Of a stretch of DNA of 64,000 bases, positions 36,501 through 46,040 are shown piece by piece. Below the pieces are notes generated by a model. That model searched no databases, was not told the origin of the DNA, and saw only the letters and a program-made list of their open reading frames with translations. The translations under genes were made by a program, and so were the position numbers. The stretch's first letter is position 1. Each line of letters opens with the position of its first letter. This DNA comes from Micractinium sp. NFX-FRZ. Taxonomy: Eukaryota > Chlorophyta > Trebouxiophyceae > Chlorellales > Chlorellaceae. The stretch lies in contig JAPTJF010000049.1 in assembly GCA_029339195.1 (NCBI GenBank), forward strand, positions 1-64,000, written 5' to 3'.

Positions 36501-38634
36501 GTGGTGACGTGCAGTCCGGCCGTCCACTTTTGGAGGACGTGACCTTGGGGCAAACAGCACCCAAGGGCTCTGACACCCTGCCTGAATCCCTCTCCCACGT
36601 CATCACCACCCGCAGGCCACCCCAACGTGGTGTCCTTCATGGGCCTCTGCACCCTGCCGCCCTGCATCCTGACAGGTGAGCCTTAAATAAAAGGCAGCGA
36701 CGGCACGGAAACAGCAGCGCGTTAATGCCCCTCGCCGCCTCGCTGCTGCGCCGCCACTCACCGCCCCGTGTGCCTGCGCCTGCACTCAACACCTGCTGCT
36801 GTTGCACCCATGCCCCATTCTGTGTTGCAGAGTACTGCTCCAGGGGAAGCTTGTACGACGTGCTGCGCCAGGCGTCGCGTGACCCAGAGTCCGCGGCTGA
36901 GCTGACCTGGAGCCTGCGGCTCAGCATGGCATTTGATGCCGCCCGCGGTGGGTGGGGCGGGACGGGTGGTGGGGTTGGGTCTGCTTTCTGGCATTGAACC
37001 TTGCTTTACAATATGTTCACGTTCTTCGAGTGTTAAAGAGCGGCAGCGACTATACCAACTCGGGAGGGTTGAGGGGGGACAGGTGTATGGGCCCGCCAGA
37101 GAGCGCCTCACCAGCCACTCCACCCCCCTTTTGTCGCCCCATGTCGTCCCTGCAGGCCTGCTGTACCTGCACATGCGGCAGCCGCCCATCATCCACCACG
37201 ACGTCAAGTCACCCAACCTGGTGGGTGGGTGTGGGTGGCACCCAGCCCTGGCCTGACCTGACCTGCTGCTGCTGTCATGCAAAGCTTGCGTGCTGGCTTT
37301 CATGCCGTGCCGGTCCTAGGTTGCTGCCACGACTGAGCTGTGAGCTCATGTTTCTGCCCCTGTGCTTCCCGCCCTCCTCCCCTGTAGCTCATCGATCGCT
37401 CGTGGAACGTCAAGGTGCGCTGCTGGCACTTAACGCACAGTGGTGCTGGTGGTGGTGGTGCTGCTGCTGCTGCCACTGCTGCTGCGGTCACGGGTGCTGC
37501 TAGGGTTGATGCTGCACACCCAAAGCACTGCTGGCATGCCTGGCGCCCCTCAAGCAGGCCCCGTCTCTGGCCGTCCTCAAACCTCCCCTTGTGTGCCTGA
37601 TCTTTACTTTGCGACTCCGTTCTCCAACCTATGTGTCTCCCCATCTGGCTTCCGATGTGCACCCTCAATTTACTATGGGGCACACTCTCACCATATTAGA
37701 GACGCCCTGCACCGCCCCTGCATGCGGCCTTCCCCTGCACAGGTCTGCGACTTCACCCTGAGCGAAGGTCCTGACCGTTTGACATTCAATGTTTGTGCGT
37801 CCCCCATGCCTCCCTCATTGCACAGGTGTGCGACTTCAACCTGAGCGAGATCATGCGGCACCAGGGCGCCACCGAGGGCGCCAGCGAGGAGGGGGCCACC
37901 AACCCAATCTGGCTGGCCCCAGAGGTGCTCAACGGCCAGCGCGCCACACGGGCCAGCGATGTGTACGCATTTGGCCTGGTGATGCTGGAGATGCTGACGT
38001 GGCAGCTGCCCTGGCGCAACATGCACCCGTACCAGGTGGGGGGGGGCTTTGGGGGGGGCTGGCGGGGGGGGGCGGGTAATGAGAGGTGGCTTGTGCTGTG
38101 GCAGCCACACGACCACCAGGGCTGGGCGCCGCCCACAACCATGCCATGCCAATTTGGTGAGGGCTCGTGCGAAGAAAGGAAGGAAAACCAATGCTGCATG
38201 CGCTGACTTCTGACCTGCGCCCGCAGATCCGGCGCACCGTGCTGGACGGCCAGCGGCCGCACGTGCCGTCCCGCGACGCGCTGCCCGGACCCGACACCAC
38301 GACATTCACTGGGCTGGATGCATATGTGCAGCTGATGAGGTGGGCTGATCCCTTCGAAGCGGCCTGTGCGGCCTGGCGTGGTGCTGCTGGGCTGGCGTGC
38401 GCATGTCTCTCAACCACATTGCTATGCCCGGCATCGTGGTCGCACACACACACACCTCCCTTCAGACCCCTCCATCTACCGGCGCCCCCACGTGCGCTGC
38501 TATGCAGGGACTGCTGGGCCCAAAACCCACGCAGCCGCCCCGACTTTGCAGTGGTGGTGGCCCGCCTGCAGCAGATGATGGATGTCCCCTCCTCCCTGGC
38601 CAGCATGGAGTCGGGGAGCGCCATGCCCAGCTAG
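24574..38634 (+). CDS. LRR receptor-like kinase with two LRR units and a Raf-like kinase (RLK-B)
   Basis: This is the paralogue of RLK-A in opposite orientation, with the same exon order. Exon 1 (24574-24658) encodes the signal peptide; exon 2 (24832-24997) is the first LRRNT cap (WTGVSC). Single LRR exons follow up to the cap NVDENPELCGEVP (about 28140). A second LRRNT cap begins at about 28696 (DKLLSLKASIKNWEQ, WTGITC), followed by more LRR exons and GNPQLCGKVP at about 33500. The stalk and transmembrane helix (GAIVGGVVGGVGAVLAVLAF) lie at about 34050-34400. The kinase runs from about 35440: IGKGSYGRVY, VAIKVL, EEAVVMSRMRHPNVV, TEYCSRGSLYDVL, HHDVKSPNLLID, VCDFNLSEIM, WLAPEVLNG, DCWAQNPRSRPDF. 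Most LRR exons end inside a Leu codon (CT before GTGAG), so repeats can be added or lost in frame. Copy-specific features are a 15-base coding duplication at 30922-30951 and longer intron microsatellites. The reading frame appears intact. Kinase type and receptor role are inferred from sequence; the signal is unknown. Confidence 0.87.
29755..29860. repeat. CCTG/CCCG-rich minisatellite in RLK-B intron
   Basis: Counterpart of the array at 9240-9428, in the intron after LYNQNFSG. About half the length. Confidence 0.8.
30922..30951 (+). repeat. 15-base tandem duplication inside an RLK-B LRR exon
   Basis: Two perfect copies of a 15-base unit encode TWCTS twice in a row. RLK-A has no such insert in its matching exon, so the insert is copy-specific and keeps the frame. 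Confidence 0.9.
33113..33177. repeat. CTGGTGCTG nonamer array in RLK-B intron
   Basis: About seven copies of a 9-base unit. RLK-A has only a short CAG run at 6008-6027 in the matching place. Confidence 0.85.
37743..37825 (+). pseudogene. Decoy copy of the start of the DFN exon in RLK-B
   Basis: CACAG then VCDFTLSEG is encoded 83 bases upstream of the real exon start (37826, VCDFNLSEI). Because 83 is not a multiple of three, use of the first acceptor shifts the frame and reaches a stop. A decayed form of the same copy is present in RLK-A near 1165-1190. Confidence 0.7.
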
Positions 38635-39524
38635 CACCTGGATCCAGGCTGGGACTTGGGTTGGAGCTGCAAGCCATGCCCGGTCAAGCAGACCTGGCAA
38701 CCAGTGCATTGCAAGGACCACGGCTGCTTGGGTACCACACTTGTTTTGAGTTATGCTTATAGTGTTTATAAACATGTGTGAAGTGAGATGCAAGTGTGCC
38801 TGTCCATTACCTGTCCATGAGTCCTGCTGGCTCCGTGGACTTGAAATGTAATGATGATGATTACTGCGAGCACACAAAAAAATACAATGAGGAGGACTAC
38901 AAAGCCGCTGCGCCCATGCCAGCAAGGCGACAATTCAGATTCTGGCCGGCATGGGCTCGCTGAACGAATGCAAACCATGTCGCTCTCCAGCAAAGGAGCA
39001 AAGCAATGTAAAGACGAGTAACAATTGCCTGCCGTCAGGCGCCAAGCGGCGGCGGTGCACCTGGCGGCAGCCGCGGCGGCGGCAGGGGCGGCAGGTCAAA
39101 CAGCTGGCTTCCTCCTTCAAGGGGGCAGCGACGCTTTCTGGCGCACTGACCGATCCATCCGTCCTGGCGCTGCAGTCTGCTGGACGGGCACTCGCCCGGT
39201 GGCTTTGACGCTTATGATGCACAGCAAGCGCAGAGAACAATGCGCCCCAAATAATCAGAAATGGCGCTTCTAGAAGCCCGGATCCATCTAAGAGGGAGTC
39301 TGCCGAGAACAATCAAACAAGCCAGAGCACCAGCAGTACTGCCACTGTCCTGCCCCAGCACTCCCCTGAAGGAAGCTGGTGTAACTTGGAATGTGGCATC
39401 AACGCGTACCTTCAATTCGCGCACAATCACCTGCACGCTCCGCAAGTCGGACGACTGGGCACCCCGCCACCCAACTTCGCTTTCTGCGCAGCATTGCGCC
39501 CACAGAGCGGTGCTTCTAGCAGAC
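38635..39524. other. RLK-B 3' flank and MutS2 upstream region
   Basis: Contains the RLK-B UGUAA site and an A-rich stretch near 38874-38885. The MutS2 frame is open back to an ATG at 39261, so 39261-39524 may be coding or 5' UTR. Confidence 0.5.
38847..38851 (+). terminator. UGUAA polyadenylation signal of RLK-B
   Basis: TGTAA about 210 bases after the stop codon. UGUAA is the usual poly(A) signal of green algae. No other candidate was seen closer. Confidence 0.5.
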
Positions 39525-42500
39525 ATGGCGGCCACTAGGCCGCCGGCCGGCTGGCAGCAGCGGGCTGTGGTCCAGCAGGGAGCAGCGCCCTTGCCGCCGC
39601 CGCTGCCAGGCAGCAGGCGGCAGCGGGCCGTGCAGCGTGGCGCGTCTGCAATTGCACCCGCACAAGAGGCCAAGGCTGCCAACAAAGCTGCGTCATCACA
39701 ACCAAACAGCAGCAGCAGCAGCAGCAACGGCAAGCGTCGCGGCAAGGGGAGCGGTGGCAGCGCTGCCGCTGCTGACCCCGCCGACAGCAGCGCCCACCGG
39801 AGCATGGTGGAGGCGGCAGAACGGGAGTCGCTGCAGCTGCTGGAATGGCCGGCGCTGTGCCGGCAGGTGGCCTGCTTTGCGCGGACCCCCATGGGTGCAG
39901 AGGTGGCGCTGCGCTGCGCGCTGCCGGTGGGGCGCAGCCGCCAGCAGAGCGAGCAGCTGCTGCGGGAGACGGCGGAAGCCCAGCAGGCGCAGCTAGAGTG
40001 AGTGCACTGCCCACCCGGCTGCCTGGCGTGTGCAGAGGCTGGCTGGATCGCTGCTGCATGCCCTGCATCCATCTGCTTGCGTACAGGGCGGTTGCGGGAA
40101 TAGCGTGCTTGTCTGCCGCCCCGGCCGCCTGCGCACTCTGCCCTTGGCATTGCACTTTGCACTGGCGGTAATGTGACGGTTCAGGATCTACCTGGCGCCG
40201 ACCGCCAAGCTCCCTCCCCTCTCCCCCACCCGCACCACAGGTTCAAGGGCACATATGACATCCGCCGAGCAGTGGAGGCAGCGCAGCAGCAGCGCGTGCT
40301 TCACCCCCTCGTGCTGGGGGCAGTGGCAACCACACTGGCGGCTGCAGCTCACTTGCAGACCCGCCTGCAGCAGGGCGGCCAGCTGGAGGCGCAGCAGGGG
40401 CAGCAGCAGGGGCAGCAGCAGGGGCAGCAGCAGGGGGCATTCCCAGCACTTCAGCAGCTGGCCGCCGGCATTGGTGACGCGCTGCCGCAGCTGCAGCGGG
40501 CCGTAGAGCAGTGCATCCAGGTGGGTGCGGGGGAAGGGAGGCTGGGTGGGGAGGGGTGGCCGTGATTGGGGAGAGGGTGTGCCTGCAAGGGTGGGCATGT
40601 AAATGAGGAGTGAATCTATGGTGCTGTGGGGAGCTTGCAGGTGCGGGGGCTGCTGCCTTGTGGCGCTGCTAACATGTGCTGCCGGCAGGAGGCCTGGCGA
40701 AGAGCCATGTGGTGTATGCACGAACACCCAGGGCACATTGGAAGCTCTGCCTCTGCCATAGGCGACTCCGTTGCCATGCCCGCCATGCGCTCCGTGCACC
40801 CATGCACCAGGCTGGCCTGACCAGCCTGGCCTTGGACCCACGCCTGCCTCCCTGCCTTCCTCCCGCCCTGCAGCCCCAGGAGGGCCGGATCCTGGACTCC
40901 GCCTCGCCTGCCCTGGCGGAGGTGCGGGAGGCGCGGCGGCAGAACCGCGCAGAGCTACGAGCGGAGATGGACCGCTGGGCGCGCCAGCTGCACGCCGCGG
41001 GCGTCAGCGAGCGGCCGCAGGTGTGCTGGCGCTGCTGAGCAGAGGCAGTGCATTGAGGCACATGTGCTATGCTGCCAGGCATCACGGGCAGCTTTATGTG
41101 GCGCTGCTGCTTCAAGGGCGATCACTTGAAGGCAATGGTGGGAGGCAGTCGAGACCTGGGACCACCCAGGGCGTGCACATTGAGGCTGGCCTGCTGCCCA
41201 CGCCTCCTGGCATGTTCCAGGAGTGCCCTCCTGCCCCACGAATGCAACCTCGCCCCCCACCCACCCCCTCACGCCCCTGACACGAGCCCCCAGGTGGTGG
41301 TGCGGCGCGACCGCCTCTGCATCCCTGTTAAGTCTGGCAGGCAGGGCGAGCTGCCAAAGGGCTCCGTCTCACTTGCCACCTCAGCCACGGGCAACACGCT
41401 GTACATGGAGCCCGCCCCGGCGGTGAAGCTGAACAATGCTGAGATGGCGCTGGCGGGGCGAGAGCAGGAGGAGGAGACGGCGGTCCTGGTCGCGCTCAGT
41501 GGCATGGTGCGGCATGCTCTGGGGCTGCAGGGTTTGCTCTGCCTGCCTGCCTGCCTACCTGCCTGCCCGACGTCCTTGCCTGGGCTCAGCAATTTGGCTG
41601 CTACTGGGCCCCTCTGTGCTGCGACGGCCGGCGTGTGGCACCTTTTCCTGCGCCAAAGCTTCCTGTTGCTGCTGCAAACACGTCGTGTTGTGCTGCCACC
41701 TGTGCCGCTGCAGGTTGCACAGCATGCCCAGCAGCTGCGCGGCGTTCTCAGCAGCATCACTGCCCTGGACGTGGCCTCCGCCCGCGCCCGGCATGCCGCC
41801 TGGCTAGGCGCCACCTCCCCGCCCACTTTCTTGTCGGCAGAGGCGGCGGCAGAGCAGGGAGCAGTGCAGCTGCCACGCGCCTGGCACCCGCTGCTGCTGC
41901 AGCCCTGCCTGCCGCCGCTGCCCCCTCTGCCCCTCACAGAAGAGGTGCAGCAGCAGCTGGAGTCGCAGGGGCCCCAGAGGTGGGCTGCCTGGCCGCTGCA
42001 ACCTGTGACTCTCCCTGGTTGATGCATCTTCTGTGGCTGCACATGCCTGTACCTGTTGACACCAGCGCCCGTTGCCTGAGTAACTAGTGCTGCAGGGCAA
42101 CACCTTACACAGCACCCTGCCCCATGGTTGTCCAAGCAGGGTGGACCCTGCCCCACACCCTGCCCCACGCCTGTCCGAGCAATTTGCTTGTCGTGCCTTG
42201 CTCCCATGCCCTTGTGCAGCGCCCAGCTGCAAGACCTGGCCTTGGTGCCCGAACTGGCGGCAGCGGCGGCCCCCAAGCCCGTGGGGGAGGTAGGCAGCAG
42301 CCTCCCCAAGCGCGGCAGCAAGGGCAGCGGCAGCGACGGCGATGGCGACGGCAGCACCGGCGGCAGCAAGAAGGCCAAGCCGCCTCGGCCAGTGGACATG
42401 ATGGTGCCACCTGGCGTGTCGGTGGTGGCGGTCACAGGCCCCAACACAGGCAAGCAGGACGACCGCCTGCCTGCCAGCCTTAGCAAGTTGACGCCCCGGA

Positions 42501-45500
42501 CTGGCCTGACTCCTTTATTTGAAAGTTCACTGTGTCATGACTGCTTAATGTGGAATTTGTGCACTTTCTTCCCCATTGCCTGGCACTACGTCTTCCTCGT
42601 TGCATGCCAGCAACTTGCCTGCCGCCCCGCTCCGACTGCAGGCGGCAAGACGGCGTCCCTCAAGGCGCTGGGCCTGCAGTGCCTGATGGCCAAGGCGGGG
42701 CTCTTCCTGCCCCAGGCGCCGCTGGAGGGGCAGCAGGGCCTGCAGCCGCAGGCGCTGCTCTGGTTTGACCGGGTGCTAGCTGACCTGGGAGATGGGCAGA
42801 GCCTGCAGCAGGTGGGTGGGTCAGTGGGCAGCAAACTGTTGTGCCGGGCGGCTAGCAGGTGGGCAGGCGTGCATATGTAGGTTGGCTGCCAAGGGTGTGT
42901 AGAGGGGGCAGCCAGACAATGTTTGCCCAGCTGCCATGGCTTGTTTGTTTCTGCATCAGTGCCGTGGCCAACGCCCAGCCAGCGCTCTGCTCCCTCACGC
43001 TCTGCTCCCTCGTGCTCTGCTCCTGCAGAGCCTCAGCACCTTCAGTGGGCACGTGCGCCGCATCCGCAATGTGCTGGCAGCAGCCACTCCCGAGGTTGGT
43101 GCGGCAGCGCTGGCAGCTGCATCTGTACCCGCTGCGCAGCCTGCATTCAAAGAGGCAGTAGCTGGTAGAAAGTGCCCCTGCCTGCATGTGCCAGTGCCGG
43201 CTGGCGCCAGCGCAGCCGTGCTGCTTGCTATGCGGGCCAGGCGTGCCAGCGTGCTCACCCCCAGACGCATGTGTCAATCACGGCCCACTGCTTTTCTTGT
43301 CACCTCTGTGTATCCGTGCAGTCGCTAGTGCTTCTGGATGAAGTGGGGAGCGGCACCGACCCAGCAGAGGGAGCGGCCCTGGCGGCCGCCCTGCTGGAGC
43401 GCCTGCAGCGACAGGCGGCGCTGACCTATGCCACCACGCACCACGCCGAGCTCAAGGTATGCATGCGTGCACCCACCCTCCCTGCCTGCTTGCCTGTCGG
43501 CCTGTCTGCCTGTCGGCCGGCTGTCACACGTCTGGTCGGCATGCATCGTTGTGCACTGTGCTCCCGCTTGCTGGCTTGCCTTATTCCCTGGCAAACACAC
43601 GCACAGCCTGTTCACACCCTGCCTCCCCACCTCATCCTCGCCGCCCATGCCTGCTGACCCGTCTGCCTGCTCTCCCCACCCGTCTCCCTCTCTGCCTGCC
43701 TTCCCCCCAAACAACCTCCCAGGCAGGAGTTGGCGGCCGCCACTACTTGACTTCGTGTGAACCCCTCCATTTCACTTTTGACCTGCCTGTTTGCCACCTC
43801 CTGATCCGCCTCCCCGTTCACCACTGCAGGAGCTGGCCTCCACCACCCCTGGCTTTGTGAACGCCTCCGTTGAGTTTGACGTGGCCAGCCTGCGCCCCAC
43901 CTACCGCCTCATGTGGGGCGCCGCCGGGGAGAGCAACGCGCTGGCGGTGGCCCAGGGCCTCGGCTTTGCACCCGCCGTGGTCGCGGCGGCACGAGAGGCA
44001 AGCCGCCGCTGCTGATGCGGGCACTTGCTCACTGTGGATTGCTTGACTTGACAACCTGTGGGGTGCCTGAAGTGGAGTGCATGCCGCGTCTGGTGCCCTT
44101 CCTTGCCTGCTGCCCTGGACAAGCCTGCCAACCCTCTTATGCTCCTTCCATGTACCTTGCTTGACCTGTCTCTATTGTGTTTCCCCCCTTCCCTCCCCTC
44201 CCTTCCCTCGTTTCGATCAGCAGGTCGCGGAGCAGCTGCAGCACTCCAGCCAGTCGGCAGGCCAGCGCTCGCAGCTGCTGCAGGCGTCGCTCGTGGGGCA
44301 GCTGGCGGAGGCACGCCTGGTGGCCTCGGAGGCCGCCGGTGCACGGGCCGCAGCCGAGGCTGCCGCTGCCAGCGCACAGCAGGAGCTGGAGGCAGCAAAG
44401 CAGCAGCAGGAGGCTCTCACCAAGGCTGCAAAGGAGGCCAAGGGAGTGGGGCCGGCAGCCCAGCAGCGGGTTCAGAAGCTGATGGCTGACGTCAAGGCGG
44501 GGCGGCTGGGGGCGCGGGAGGCGGAGGAGCAGCTGCGGGCGTTGGAGCAGGAGGCGGCGCCACCAGAGGCCGCGGCCATGCGGCTGATGGGGCTGCGGGC
44601 GGCCGCCAAGGTGCGCTGGGTGGTGTGGGGTGGGGCCGGGGTGCAGAGGTTGTGGGCGTTCAGGCAGGCAGGTTGGTAAGCGGGTTGGCAGGGAAGCCTG
44701 CGGGTCATCAGCTAGGAGCGCCCCTGGTCAGATTGCTAGATAAGCTTGCAGGCCGTGCCGAGTGCCGGCATGGGTACTCGCTCTCCCCAGCTTGCGCTAC
44801 CGCCCAAGGCTCTCCACTTCTCCAAGTACGCACAATGAAGGGCACCGACAGACCTGCATGCTCCAATTCACCCCCCGTGCAGGGCGAGGGGCTGGGCGAT
44901 GACTGGGAGGCAGCCGGCAGCGGCAGCGACAGCGACGAGGGGTGGGTGCCGTCCCAAGGGGAGATGGTCAAGGTGCTCAAGATGGGGGGTGCCACCGGCA
45001 AGGTGGTGTCCTCCTCGGGAAGAAGCGGCGGCAAGGTCAGCGTGCGGGTGGGCGCCCTGACGGTGGAGCTGCGCATGAGTGATGTGGCGCCAGCCACCGG
45101 CATGGCAGCACAGCGTGCCCCCTCAGCCCGGGCAGCTGCTGCGAGCAGCGGCAGCAGCGCAGGGGGCACACGACGCGGCAGCGGCGGCAGCCTGAAGTCG
45201 GCAGCACAGCAGCTGCGGGCACACGGCTCGATGAGCAGCAGTGACGAGGAAGATGCGGCGCCTGCACAGACGGCTGTGGCCTTTCAGACCTCCCAGAACA
45301 CCGTGGACGTGCGCGGCATGGCGTCGTCAGATGCAGCAGCAGAGGTGCAGGCGGCGGTGCTGTCGGCGTCCCCAGGCTGGGTGCTGTTTGTGGTGCACGG
45401 CGTGGGGCGCGGCCTGGTTCGGGCCGCAGTGCTAGAGCAGCTGAAGCGCATGCCGCAGGTGAAGAAGACAGAAGAGGAGGAGGGCAGCAAGGGAGGGTGC

Positions 45501-45521
45501 ACCATGGTGTGGGTCAAGTGA
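39525..45521 (+). CDS. MUTS2: MutS2-family ATPase with Smr domain, probably plastid-targeted
   Basis: MutS2 proteins bind branched DNA or RNA and, in bacteria, act in recombination control or ribosome rescue; plants keep organellar copies. Exons: 39525-39997, 40241-40520, 40874-41020, 41294-41506, 41714-41979, 42220-42449, 42642-42811, 43029-43094, 43322-43456, 43830-43997, 44221-44610, 44883-45521. All phases agree and give 1,058 residues. The first 90 or so residues are rich in Ala, Arg, Gln and Ser, as in a transit peptide; an in-frame ATG at 39261 is an alternative start. The MutS-like core begins at [18 protein letters not shown]. Walker A is GPNTGGKT (split by an intron) and Walker B is [13 protein letters not shown], followed by THHAEL. 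A coiled coil rich in Ala/Glu/Gln lies at 44221-44610. The C-terminal Smr domain carries VDVRGM and HGVGRG. There is no mismatch-recognition N-domain, as expected for MutS2. Two introns appear to use GC donors. UGUAA lies 70 bases after the stop. Confidence 0.93.
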
Positions 45522-46040
45522 GCCCACCCCTGCCTGCCTCATCCCATGTCGAGCGTTCGTCGTCTCATCACAGAAATGAAAGGAAAGCACTGTAATCAGA
45601 AGCAACACGAAAGGTGGCAGGGCATAGGCGCAGGGTTCCAACGGGAGCAGGCCAGTGTTGACACTGCCGGGCAGTGAAACAGTAGTGGCAGGGATCCCCA
45701 TCATAGCACGCATAGCATGTCGTGTCATTAACTCAACAATACACAAGAAATAGGAACCGCAGGTGCCATGAGTGACGCATGCTATACAATGCCACACCCT
45801 TACTGCAGATGGCAAAGCACAGAGCCAGGCCAGCGGCAGCGCTGCACTGGTCATGAGAGCCCGCTCAGCTCCCCACTCCTCCGCCAGCGGAGCGGTGGCA
45901 GCTTCACAAAAGCGCAGCCAAGCCTCCACCGCAGCGGCCCAAGGGGGGCACGAAGCTTGGTCCACCAGCTCAGCCGACCGCCTCTGCACTCCTCACGCCT
46001 CCAACAAAGAGTGCTCCGCCGCTGAACTGTCTCACTGCGC
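45522..46040. other. Space between converging MutS2 and helical-barrel genes
   Basis: Holds the MutS2 poly(A) signal. Near 45890-45915 a stretch resembles the last coding segment at 46075-46100 (GCAGCTTCACAAAAGCGCAGC), suggesting a small duplication in the 3' flank. No separate gene seen. Confidence 0.5.
45591..45595 (+). terminator. UGUAA polyadenylation signal of MutS2
   Basis: TGTAA 70 bases after the MutS2 stop, in the space between converging genes. Confidence 0.65.

Larger units (their letters stand above)
24430..38634 (+). repeat. Right arm of the inverted duplication
   Basis: This is the mirror copy of 285-14625. The arms are separated by about 9.8 kb that holds the PRC-barrel and hexokinase genes. 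Coding sequence is much better conserved than introns, so this is not a very recent duplication or an assembly echo. Confidence 0.85.

Noticed and set aside
24574..38634. RLK-B as two separate genes, split between the LRR units
   Set aside because: The intron between the first closing cap and the second LRRNT cap keeps phase, no signal peptide precedes the second cap, and RLK-A has the same arrangement.
41269..42486. 405-codon open frame on the minus strand opposite MutS2
   Set aside because: It runs opposite well-supported exons and introns alike, has no domain, and long antisense frames are common in GC-rich coding DNA.
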